Made by a program: the position numbers and the translations under genes
Part shown: positions 35,696 through 43,526 of the stretch, piece by piece
Layout of the letters: every line of letters begins with the position of its first letter
How positions within the stretch are numbered: the first letter of the stretch is position 1
Notes under the pieces: model-generated
What the model saw: the letters and a program-made list of their open reading frames with translations, nothing else
What the model was told of the DNA's origin: nothing
The model's database searches: none
Assembly (NCBI GenBank): GCA_963711675.1
Contig: CAVQFB010000006.1
Location: 62,001 to 126,000 of the forward strand
Direction of reading: 5' to 3'
DNA length: 64,000 nt
From: CAVQFB01 sp963711675
Lineage (GTDB): Bacteria > Acidobacteriota > Terriglobia > Terriglobales > Acidobacteriaceae

Positions 35696-36805
35696 TTGCC
35701 CATCTCAGCCGTCGATTCCATCAGTCCTGCCTTTGAGCACACCAAGCAGCAACTGCTCAAGCCCTTTCGCTGGGGCCAGTGGTCCCGCCTGGCGCTCGTC
35801 GGATTTCTGGCAGGTGAAATGAGTTCCGGGGGCTGCAGCTTCAACTTCAACTACGGAGGAGGTAGTCACACTTCCAGAGATACCAGTAGTCAGTTTCTGC
35901 CAGCAAATTTCCCGCACATCGATCCTTCGAAACTCGCACCTTACATCGGCCTCATTGTGGTCGGCGCCATCGCGTTCGTCATCCTGATGTTCGTGTTTCT
36001 GTATATCAACAGCATCTTTCGTTTCATTCTCTTCGACTCCGTTGTGCAGAAGAACTGTGCAATTCGGGCCGGCTGGAAAAAGTGGCGGCAGCCGGGACGG
36101 CGTTTCTTTCTATGGCAGATCGTCTTCCAGATCGCCGCCATGATGCTGTTCGTGATCCTCATCGGCATCCCGGTGGGCATCGCTCTCTTACTCGGCTGGA
36201 TACAGCAGCCGAGAGCGCACATGATCCCGCTCGTCCTGGGCGGAATTTTCCTCTTCTTTGTGTTCTTGTTTTTCGTGTTGGTTGCGATGGTCATACACGT
36301 GATGGCCAAAGACTTTCTGGTCCCCATCATGGGCCTGGAGGGCCTCGACTTCGCTGACGCCTGGAGCCGCCTGCTCACCATGGCCAAGGCAGAGAAGGGA
36401 AGTTACGTCTTCTACATGGTGATGAAAGCGGTACTTTCCGTCGCCGCTTTCGTTGTCTTTGGGATTGTGGCTTTGATTATCGTCCTCATCTGCGCCATCC
36501 CGGTGGGCGCAGCCGCCGCCGCAATCGTATTGTTAGGAAAGAGTGCTGGATTGACGTGGAATGCCTTCACGATCACGCTGGCGGTGCTGGCCGGCATGGT
36601 TGCCTTGCTCGTGCTGCTCTACGTGATGTCCCTCATTCTTGTCCCGGTCATCGTTTTCTTCCCGGCGTATTCGATCTACTTCTTTGCGTCCCGGTATCCA
36701 GCCTTGGAAGCGCTGTTGCACCCACCCGCACCATCCGCGCCTTCGGTCGTGGAACCTCCACCTGAACCGCCGACCATGCTGCCAACTCCCGAGCCGATCG
36801 GTTAA
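35696..36805 (+). CDS. Polytopic membrane protein, unknown function
   Basis: 369 residues. A soluble N-terminus (SAVDSISPAFEHTKQQLLKP) carries a Cys near residue 47 and a Gly/Ser-rich loop, followed by about six membrane helices and a Pro-rich tail (PPAPSAPSVVEPPPEPPTML). The amphipathic FEHTKQQLLKPFRWGQW start and the helix pattern recall the DUF975/glycerophosphodiester-phosphodiesterase membrane-domain group, but this is only a resemblance. TTG start chosen because GGAG lies 8 bp upstream. Follows the permeases; a functional tie is not shown. Confidence 0.7.
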   Translation: MPISAVDSISPAFEHTKQQLLKPFRWGQWSRLALVGFLAGEMSSGGCSFNFNYGGGSHTSRDTSSQFLPANFPHIDPSKLAPYIGLIVVGAIAFVILMFVFLYINSIFRFILFDSVVQKNCAIRAGWKKWRQPGRRFFLWQIVFQIAAMMLFVILIGIPVGIALLLGWIQQPRAHMIPLVLGGIFLFFVFLFFVLVAMVIHVMAKDFLVPIMGLEGLDFADAWSRLLTMAKAEKGSYVFYMVMKAVLSVAAFVVFGIVALIIVLICAIPVGAAAAAIVLLGKSAGLTWNAFTITLAVLAGMVALLVLLYVMSLILVPVIVFFPAYSIYFFASRYPALEALLHPPAPSAPSVVEPPPEPPTMLPTPEPIG

Positions 36806-36809
36806 CTGG

Positions 36810-37676
36810 TTACGGATTTTTCTGCGTGGGAGGAGTTCCTTTGCCGACGCCGGCCCCGTGCCCCCAATCCCAACTGAAACGCCGACCGACAATAAATTTC
36901 ACGATCAGGTGATCGGTGGAGCGCGTCGTCCCGATGCCTACGCCGAAATTGAACTCCCACTTGGGGGAAACGTCTAAGTCGATCGAAGGGAAGAACTGCT
37001 GTTGCTGATCTTTCAGCGGATCGAACTCTGTTGTCGGGCCGAGGGATCCGTAATACTCGAGCCCGCCGCTCACCTTCTTCGTGAAGTCGAAACTCACTTT
37101 CGCATTCGGCGAAAACTCCACTCCCTTGTGCACGCTCTCTCCATGAAACGAGCGGTCAAATGCCGGATTGAACGCCAAGTACCAGCGGCCCACCTTCTTG
37201 TCGATGATCGGCCGGATCTCCCAGGTCCAGGTATCGGGCGAGAACTCTCGCCGCTGATATCCGAACTCTTGCGACAGGCTCAAACCCACCGGCCACTTCC
37301 ACGCTTCGGGAATGCGAAATCGCGGCCGGATGTGATCGCCCACCCATTGCCAGCCGCCATCCGGCTGAATGCTGCTAAAAACGTAGAAGCCGGTCTCGAA
37401 CCAATCCGTGAATCCCTGGGTGATTTCCAGTGTCTCATGCACTGCGTGATTGCTGGGCAGCACACCATCCACCACGGTCTTGCTGCCCTCCGCCGTGTAG
37501 TTCGTGTGGATTTCCACCATGGTCGACCGCGGCGGTATGGTTTCCGACCCGTAAACCTGGATCTCGTAGTTGTCCTGCGCGGGCGCCCGTCCCGCAAGCG
37601 CAAGCACCAGTACTAAACCGCAACAGAATCCGTGCAGCCCCCTCAACTTCCTGCCTCTTACCGTGCCCTGGTTCAT
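36810..37676 (-). CDS. Exported beta-rich protein, probable outer-membrane barrel
   Basis: 288 residues after the start at 37676. Signal peptide (GFCCGLVLVLALAGRAPAQ), then alternating aromatic beta strands (FTDWFETGFYVFSS, WKWPVGLSLSQEFGYQRREF, VGRWYLAFNPAFDRSF, WEFNFGVGIGTTRSTDHLIV) ending GRRFSWDWGHGAG. The pattern fits a 10-12-strand outer-membrane beta-barrel of the kind often annotated as transporter or phenol-degradation-related. Substrate unknown. The frame is open to 37868, but the signal peptide sets the start. Convergent with the membrane protein gene (4-bp gap). Confidence 0.65.
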   Translation of the reverse strand: MNQGTVRGRKLRGLHGFCCGLVLVLALAGRAPAQDNYEIQVYGSETIPPRSTMVEIHTNYTAEGSKTVVDGVLPSNHAVHETLEITQGFTDWFETGFYVFSSIQPDGGWQWVGDHIRPRFRIPEAWKWPVGLSLSQEFGYQRREFSPDTWTWEIRPIIDKKVGRWYLAFNPAFDRSFHGESVHKGVEFSPNAKVSFDFTKKVSGGLEYYGSLGPTTEFDPLKDQQQQFFPSIDLDVSPKWEFNFGVGIGTTRSTDHLIVKFIVGRRFSWDWGHGAGVGKGTPPTQKNP

Positions 37677-38042
37677 AGTGGTTAAGAAAACGCCGATTCG
37701 CTCCCACTTGGATTCTAAGTCATCCGCCCACTGCGCCAAGGAAGAGGAGGAAATAAGAAGTTCGCCCAGGCTTGAAGACTTCGTCGACACCTCGGCCAGA
37801 CAACCGGATTGCGCAAACCTCCAGTCCTGGACTAAGCTGTCCCCAATCTTGGGGCGCTCTTCGTGCAATTTTGGTTTCCTGGCAGGCTGCGGAGAGGCGC
37901 CGGTTTCGTATCAGGGCATGCCTTCAGGCATGCCGGAACCGGCTGTTTATCAATGCGCCTTCAGGCGCTGGGAACAACGAATGCGGCTTTTCCCGCAGTC
38001 TCTTAGGGCTTGAAAATTCTTGTTTTCGAGGGGGACCACCCG
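37677..38042. other. 366-bp intergenic region with palindromic repeats, no gene seen
   Basis: Divergent gap between the probable barrel gene and the TPR gene. Apart from the two TTCA-loop palindromes at 37915-37968 I see no conserved coding sequence or clear promoter. Confidence 0.6.
37915..37968. repeat. Pair of TTCA-loop palindromes (second REP-like family)
   Basis: GGCATGCC-TTCA-GGCATGCC (37915-37934) and GCGCC-TTCA-GGCGC (37955-37968), both perfect hairpins with the same loop, 20 bp apart. Distinct from the GTGG-foot repeats of the RAYT locus. Confidence 0.7.
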
Positions 38043-39722
38043 ATGAGATATCTGGTATCGGTTCTGCTGGTTTGCTTGTTCACTGCTGCGGCTCCTGCAC
38101 AAAACCCACCTTCCCCGAAGCATGAAGGCCACGGCCACTCCGCCGCTGCGTCCGAAGCGAAGCCCGCGACGCTGGTCACCGGTCTTGGCGACCTTCATCA
38201 TCCCGTCTCCACCGCGAATCCGCAGGCTCAGCAGTTCTTCGATCAGGGACTGCGCTTTATCTACGCTTTCAACCACGACGAGGCCGAGCGTTCCTTCCGC
38301 CGGGCGAGTGAACTTGACGCCAAGCTGGCGATGGCTTACTGGGGCATCGCCGAGGCGGTCGGCCCGAACTACAACGACCCCGCCAGCGAAGACCGTTTCA
38401 TCAAGGCGCACGAAGCGATTCAGAAAGCGGTCGATCTTTCCGCCAATGCTTCCCCCAGCGAGAAGGCCTATATCGCAGCCATGGCCAAGCGATTTCCTGC
38501 CGATCCGAAGTCTGATTTACGCAAGGCTGCTGAGGACTACCACGACGCCATGCGCGAGGTGTCGAAGCAATTCCCCGACGATCTCGACGCCGCCACCCTC
38601 TTCGCTGAATCCGGCATGAACCTGCACCCCTGGGGATTGTGGCATCCCGATGGCACGCCGCAAGCCGGCACCGAAGAGATCGTCGCCACGCTCGAATCCG
38701 TCATCCGCCGCGATCCCAATCATCTCGGAGCGATTCACTATTACATTCACGCGGTCGAAGCCTCGGCATCGCCTGAGCGTGCACTGGCAGGCGCAAACCG
38801 GCTGGCCGCGCTCGCCCCTGCCGCCGGCCACATCGTGCACATGCCTGCTCATGTCTACATCCGCACCGGCGACTACGAAGCTGCCGTGAAGACAAATGAA
38901 CAGGCGGCTATTGTAGATCGCGCTTACATCAAGGCATCCGGCGCACAGGGCATTTATCCCCTGATGTACTACAGCCACAATCTTCACTTCATTGCCATGT
39001 GCGCGGCCATGAATGGCAACTACCCCGAGGCGAAAAAGAACGGCGACCTGTTGGCGTCGCATGTCGGCCCGCACGTGAAGGATATCCCGCCGCTCGAAGG
39101 CTTCATGACCGTTCCCATCGCCGTGGATATTCGCTTTCATCGCTGGGATGACATCCTCAAGACTCCGGCGCCCGATCCCGCCATGAAAACGACCACCGTT
39201 TTCTGGCACTTTGCGCGCGGACTGGCTCTTGCAAGTACCGGCAAGGTCAGCGAGGCTGAAGCCGAGTACAAGATCGTTTCTGACGCCGAGGCGGCTACGC
39301 CGGAAGATGTCGTCTTCGCCATGCCGGTGAATAACAAAGCCAAAGACATCACGAAGATTGCCAAAGACTTCCTCGGCGCGAAGATCGCGGTCGCGCACAA
39401 GGACAACGACTCGGCCATCTCTCAGCTTCGCGAGGCTGTCGCCATTCAGGACACGCTGAAATACAACGAACCGCCGGACTGGTTCTTCCCCGTGCGCGAA
39501 TCTCTGGGTGCCCGGTTGCTGATCACTGGCGACGCCGCTGGTGCCGAGAAGGTCTTCCGTGACGATCTCGCCCGCAACCCGCGCAATCCGCGCTCTCTGT
39601 ACGGGCTCCAGCAGGCTCTCAAGGCGCAGGGCAAGGACTACGATGCCGGGTTTGTTGAAGAACAATTCAAGGCATCGTGGAAGGGGACGGGGCCAGAATT
39701 GAAGATGGAGGATCTGGCTTAG
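38043..39722 (+). CDS. Exported tetratricopeptide-repeat protein
   Basis: 559 residues with a signal peptide (YLVSVLLVCLFTAAAPAQ) and a His-rich start to the mature region (HEGHGHS). Helical repeats run through the protein: AQQFFDQGLRFIYAFNHDEA, ERSFRRASELDAKLAMAYWG, a central block with HYYIHAVEAS and HMPAHVYIRTGDYEAAVKTN, and C-terminal units (DDLARNPRNPRSLYGLQQAL). Probably a periplasmic protein-interaction scaffold; the conserved histidines in the central block could bind metal. Start at 38043, preceded by GAGGGGG. Its stop overlaps the stop of the convergent GNAT gene by 4 bp. Confidence 0.8.
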   Translation: MRYLVSVLLVCLFTAAAPAQNPPSPKHEGHGHSAAASEAKPATLVTGLGDLHHPVSTANPQAQQFFDQGLRFIYAFNHDEAERSFRRASELDAKLAMAYWGIAEAVGPNYNDPASEDRFIKAHEAIQKAVDLSANASPSEKAYIAAMAKRFPADPKSDLRKAAEDYHDAMREVSKQFPDDLDAATLFAESGMNLHPWGLWHPDGTPQAGTEEIVATLESVIRRDPNHLGAIHYYIHAVEASASPERALAGANRLAALAPAAGHIVHMPAHVYIRTGDYEAAVKTNEQAAIVDRAYIKASGAQGIYPLMYYSHNLHFIAMCAAMNGNYPEAKKNGDLLASHVGPHVKDIPPLEGFMTVPIAVDIRFHRWDDILKTPAPDPAMKTTTVFWHFARGLALASTGKVSEAEAEYKIVSDAEAATPEDVVFAMPVNNKAKDITKIAKDFLGAKIAVAHKDNDSAISQLREAVAIQDTLKYNEPPDWFFPVRESLGARLLITGDAAGAEKVFRDDLARNPRNPRSLYGLQQALKAQGKDYDAGFVEEQFKASWKGTGPELKMEDLA

Positions 39723-40267
39723 GCTCGATCTGGAAGCCTACTCTTGTGGGGCGGACACTCTTGTCCGCCCGGGCGCTCCACCGCGTACACGCAATGCGGC
39801 CGTTCCCGCCACACCACTTCCTTCCAGAGCGTCATCCCGTTGCGCTCTGCCACTTTTCGTGACGGCCAGTTGTCGGGCCGAATGAGAGAAATAATTCTCC
39901 CCACCGAATAGTGAGCGAACCCATAGTCACGGCACGCCTGCGCAGCCTCTGTCGCGTAGCCCTTTCCCCAATGATCTCGCCGCAAGTGGTAGCCAACCTC
40001 CAGCTCGCTGCCTCCATCCACTTCTTGCTTGATCAATCCGCAATTGCCGATCACCTCTCCCGTTGCCTTCAGAACCACCGCCCACAGTCCGTGGCCATCG
40101 ACCGCGTAACGCCGCCGGTTTCGGTCGATCCATCCCTCCACACCCGCGCGATCGAAGGGCGCAGGGTAGTAGCGCATCGTCTCCGGGTCAGACAGGATAC
40201 GCTCCATAGCGTCGGCATCTTCGGGAACCAGTTCGCGCAGGATCAGACGTGGAGTTTCCAGGATCAT
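39719..40267 (-). CDS. GNAT-family N-acetyltransferase with repeat-derived C-terminus
   Basis: 182-residue acetyltransferase of the RimJ/RimL type: MILETPRLILRELVPEDADAM start, then GNCGLIKQ, the ELEVGYHLRRDHWGKGYATE acetyl-CoA loop (R/Q-x-x-G-x-G/A form WGKGYA), and NWPSRKVAERNGM. Substrate unknown. The last 16 residues (GGQECPPHKSRLPDRA) are read through a GTGG-foot REP copy at 39746-39769, so the natural C-terminus was probably at or near YAVERP. Divergent from ligA, with a GC hairpin between. Confidence 0.9.
   Translation of the reverse strand: MILETPRLILRELVPEDADAMERILSDPETMRYYPAPFDRAGVEGWIDRNRRRYAVDGHGLWAVVLKATGEVIGNCGLIKQEVDGGSELEVGYHLRRDHWGKGYATEAAQACRDYGFAHYSVGRIISLIRPDNWPSRKVAERNGMTLWKEVVWRERPHCVYAVERPGGQECPPHKSRLPDRA
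39746..39769 (+). repeat. REP copy 1 (GTGG-foot hairpin)
   Basis: GTGG followed by stem GGCGGACA, loop CTCT, stem TGTCCGCC. Identical to the copies around the RAYT gene. It lies inside the 3' end of the GNAT gene. Confidence 0.85.
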
Positions 40268-40271
40268 AACC

Positions 40272-40292
40272 GGGGCGGGATCAACCCCGCCC
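40272..40292. repeat. GC-rich hairpin in the GNAT/ligA divergent gap
   Basis: Perfect 8-bp stem GGGGCGGG/CCCCGCCC with loop ATCAA, 5 bp upstream of the GNAT start and just before the ligA -10. It lies in the short space where both promoters must be. Confidence 0.6.
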
Positions 40293-40300
40293 GACACGAA

Positions 40301-40306
40301 TATAAT
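40301..40306 (+). promoter_or_regulatory. -10 element of ligA
   Basis: Perfect TATAAT 9 bp before the ATG at 40316. The 9-bp gap (CTCCTTCTC) is a pyrimidine tract with no Shine-Dalgarno, implying a nearly leaderless mRNA. Confidence 0.55.
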
Positions 40307-40315
40307 CTCCTTCTC

Positions 40316-42362
40316 ATGCCCGCGGCGAGCAAAGACAGAGACAAAGATACGGCAAGCAAGATCGAAGCCCTGCGCGACAAGATTCGCCACCACGAATACC
40401 GCTATTACGTCCTTGACGCCCCAGAGATTGAAGATTTCGATTTCGACCAGTTGATGGAGAAGCTGAAGAAGCTGGAATCGGAGAATCCCCAGCTCATCAC
40501 TCCCGATTCGCCCACCCAACGCGTCGGAGGCAAGCCCCGGGAAGGATTTCAAAAGGTCCGACACTCCTCCGCCATGCTGTCGCTCGACAATACTTACAAC
40601 GAAGATGAGCTCCGTGGCTGGGAGCGCCGCGTGCACGAGCTCAGCGGACGCAAGGATGTCGACTACGTCTGCGAACTCAAGCTGGACGGTATGTCCATGG
40701 CGCTGCGCTACGACGACGCCCAACTCGAACGCGGCATCACTCGTGGCGACGGCAACGAAGGCGAAGACGTCACGCTCAACGTGCGCACGGTTCGCTCCGT
40801 GCCGCTCTCAATCCCAAGAGACAAACTGAAGAAGGCCGACCTGCCTCCCGCTTTCGAAGTCCGCGGCGAGCTTCTCATGCCGACAGCGGCCTTCAAGAAG
40901 CTCAATGACGAACGCGAGCGCAACGGCCTGCCCACATTTGCCAATCCCCGTAATTTCACAGCCGGAACCGTGCGGCAGCTTGACGCCAGCATTACCGCGC
41001 GGCGCCGTCTCGATTACTTCCCCTATATGCTGCTCCAGAACGGCCGCACTTACTTCGACCGCCACTGGGAAACTTTGAACGCTCTCGACAAAGCCGGCTT
41101 CAAAGTCAACCCGCATCGCAAGTTCGTCCACTCGATCGACGAAGTCTGGTCGTTTATTCAGCAGTGGGAAGGCAAGCGCGACTCGCTGCCGTACGAAATT
41201 GACGGCATCGTCATTAAAGTCGATCGCACCGCGTTACAGGACGAACTTGGTTTCACCGGCAAGGCCCCGCGCTGGGCGATCGCCTACAAGTACGCCGCCC
41301 GCGGCGGTATCACGAAGCTGGAAAATGTTCGTTGGCAAGTCGGACGTACTGGCAAGCTGACGCCCGTCGCCGAACTCACTCCCGTTTCCATTGGCGGAAC
41401 CACAGTCCGCAATGCCACCCTCCACAACATGGATGAGGTCGAGCGTCTGGGCGTGAAGATCGGGGACTACGTTCAGGTTGAACGCGGGGGCGACGTGATC
41501 CCGAAGGTCGCGAAGGTTATCGACGACAAAGATCACCCTCGCGGAGGGCAGGAAATCGAGGCGCCGGAGCACTGCCCCGTGTGCGGAACCAGGGTCGTTC
41601 GGACTGAGGGAGAGGTCGACTACCGCTGTGTCAACGCGAATTGTCCCGCCAAACTCATGGGAACGATTCTGCATTTCGCCTCGCGCGGCGTTATGAATAT
41701 TGACGGCATGGGCGAATCTCTTGTCACGCAACTGATCCAGCGTGGCCTCGTGAAGAACGTTGCTGACATCTACGATCTCACTAAGAAAGACCTGCTAAGC
41801 TTGGAGGGCTTCGCCGATAAGTCTGCGCAAAACATTCTCGATGAGATCGGGAACTCCAAGCAGCTTCCGCTCGAACGTGTGATCTACGGACTCGGCATCC
41901 GCATGGTCGGAGAGCGCACCGCGCAATTCCTGGCTGAACATTTTGGATCGATGGAAGCTCTCGCGAACGCCGAGCGTTCAAGAACTGCAGAGCGTAAATG
42001 AAGTCGGTCCGAAGATTGCTGACAGCATCGCCGAGTTCTTCAGCAATCCGGCGAATCGCAAGCTGGTCGAGCGCTTGGGAAAAGCGGGGCTGGCTTTCAA
42101 AGGCAAGAAGAAGGAGCGCGGAACCACGCTCGCCGGACAAACCTTCGTCCTGACCGGAACTTTGGCAAAGTACTCTCGCGACGAAGCCAAGAAAATGATC
42201 GAAGATGCCGGTGGTCGCGTCTCTGGCTCAGTCAGCAAGAAAACGCACTACGTAGTCGCCGGAGCTGACGCCGGCTCAAAGCTCGACAAAGCCAAGGAAC
42301 TCGGCGTGCCCGTCATCAGCGAAGCAGAAATGGAAAAGCTGGTAGGCCAGGTGGCGAAATAG
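40316..42362 (+). CDS. ligA: NAD-dependent DNA ligase, broken by one extra base
   Basis: Joins nicks in DNA using NAD+. About 681 residues if repaired. The adenylation domain has HHEYRYYVLDAPEIEDFDFD, SPTQRVGG and the active-site lysine in VCELKLDGMSMALRYDD; then the OB fold, a four-Cys zinc finger (CPVCGTRVVRTEGEVDYRC and CPAKL), HhH repeats and a BRCT domain (TFVLTGTLAKYSRDEAKKMI). The frame breaks near 41972: after MEALANA one extra G precedes SVQELQSVNEVGPKIADSIA. LigA is essential in nearly all bacteria, so this is most likely a sequence error. Confidence 0.95.
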
Positions 42363-42374
42363 CAACCTTATCCA

Positions 42375-42683
42375 ATGCGTACAGACACCCTTCCCCTTTG
42401 TGACAAGCACTACCGGACCATGGAGTTCTGCATGGCGCCGTTCAGCGCCGACTACTCCATCGAATTCTTCGTCTGTACCGACAAGTTCTGCCACCGTTCT
42501 TTCAGCGAGCGCCTGGGATATTGCACTCCGGTAAAGGGCGCGGCGCCCCTCGTTCTGAAAGACCAACCGACCTGCAACCTGCATGGCCGCCCCATGTTCA
42601 TTTCGAGCCTCGACCGCCAGCGCAATCTGGTCAAATACATCTGTCCCGAGCCGGACTGCCACGAATCGGTGCTGCGCGGATAA
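42375..42683 (+). CDS. Small Cys/His-rich protein, probable metal binder
   Basis: 102 residues with eight cysteines (LPLCDKHY, MEFCMAP, FFVCTDKFCHR, GYCTP, PTCNLHGRP, YICPEPDCHE), in pairs that suggest one or two zinc ribbons. No signal peptide or membrane segment. I do not recognise the family. It starts 13 bp after ligA and may be cotranscribed with it. Confidence 0.65.
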   Translation: MRTDTLPLCDKHYRTMEFCMAPFSADYSIEFFVCTDKFCHRSFSERLGYCTPVKGAAPLVLKDQPTCNLHGRPMFISSLDRQRNLVKYICPEPDCHESVLRG

Positions 42684-42718
42684 CCGCCGCCTCTCTCGCC
42701 GACTTAGCGCGCTCCCGG

Positions 42719-43201
42719 CTACTTCCCAAGTCCCTCCTTCAACTTTTCCCACGTCACTTCCAGCGTCTCCGGCAGCATGCGCGTTTCGCCGACGACTGAG
42801 ACAAAATTTGCATCCGCCACCCACCGCGGCAGAACGTGCATGTGAATGTGCCCGGCCACCCCTGCACCCGCCGCCTTGCCTATGTTCATCCCCAGGTTGA
42901 TGCCATCCGGCCGGTAGCTCTCGCGCAGCACAGCCTCCATCCTCTGTGACAATGCCATCATCTCTTGAGCGGCTTCCGGCGCCAGTTTCCGCAACTCGTC
43001 CAGATGCTCGTAGGGAACCACCATCACGTGCCCAGGCGTGTACGGAAACGCATTCAGGATGATGTAGCAGTGCTTGCCGCGGTAAATAATCTTCACCTTC
43101 TCGTCGTCGCCGGCCTTGGGCGCATCGCAGAAGATGCAGCCGGTTGTCTTCCCCGCGCCTGTAACATAGGCGTAACGCCAGGGCGTCCACAAGTAGTCCA
43201 T
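42719..43201 (-). CDS. HIT-family nucleotide hydrolase
   Basis: 160-residue histidine-triad protein. N-terminal MDYLWTPWRYAYV, a zinc-type Cys pair in GCIFCDAP, the nucleotide-binding YIILNAFPYTPGHVMVVPY, and the catalytic triad GHIHMHVLPRW. This type matches bacterial AP4A phosphorylase/HIT proteins that hydrolyse dinucleoside polyphosphates or nucleotide adducts. Start at the ATG that opens the conserved WTPWR motif; the frame is open further upstream. Divergent from rpsA. Confidence 0.92.
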   Translation of the reverse strand: MDYLWTPWRYAYVTGAGKTTGCIFCDAPKAGDDEKVKIIYRGKHCYIILNAFPYTPGHVMVVPYEHLDELRKLAPEAAQEMMALSQRMEAVLRESYRPDGINLGMNIGKAAGAGVAGHIHMHVLPRWVADANFVSVVGETRMLPETLEVTWEKLKEGLGK

Positions 43202-43526
43202 GGCACGGCAGGTTAGCAGATCGACGCCGGCTTCAGGGATGCAAAAGATCCGTGCATCCTTCCACACCGCAAATTTATCCAATGGCTTGTCAATACTGGA
43301 TTCGGGCCAGTCCGGCTGCTGAAGTTGGGTTTGACACTGTTTGCGAGCGGTTGCTATAGTCGAGTGGTTCCCTTGGGACGCGGGTTTGCTTTGACGACGT
43401 CCGACCGCTGGGATTGTTCAAGCTCGTTCGCCAGGACGAGCCCATCACAACCTAAGACTCACGCCAGCAGTCCGCCAACCAGCCCGCATCCTCCCGCACC
43501 CGCGTGCGAGACAGACCATTGAGGCA
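43202..43526. other. 325-bp divergent gap holding the rpsA promoter and leader
   Basis: No open frame of coding character. It carries the promoter at 43331-43360 and about 160 bp of rpsA leader. Nothing else stands out. Confidence 0.6.
43331..43360 (+). promoter_or_regulatory. Sigma-70-type promoter of rpsA
   Basis: Consensus TTGACA (43331-43336), 18-bp spacer, TATAGT (43355-43360). Expected start near 43367, giving a leader of about 160 nt, in line with autoregulation of rpsA by S1 known in other bacteria (inference). Confidence 0.75.

Noticed and set aside
15496..41972. Programmed +1 frameshifting as the reason for four broken genes
   Set aside because: No shared slippery sequence, stop codon or stimulatory structure at the four sites; the genes are not known for frameshifting. 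Sequence error is simpler, though raw reads are needed.
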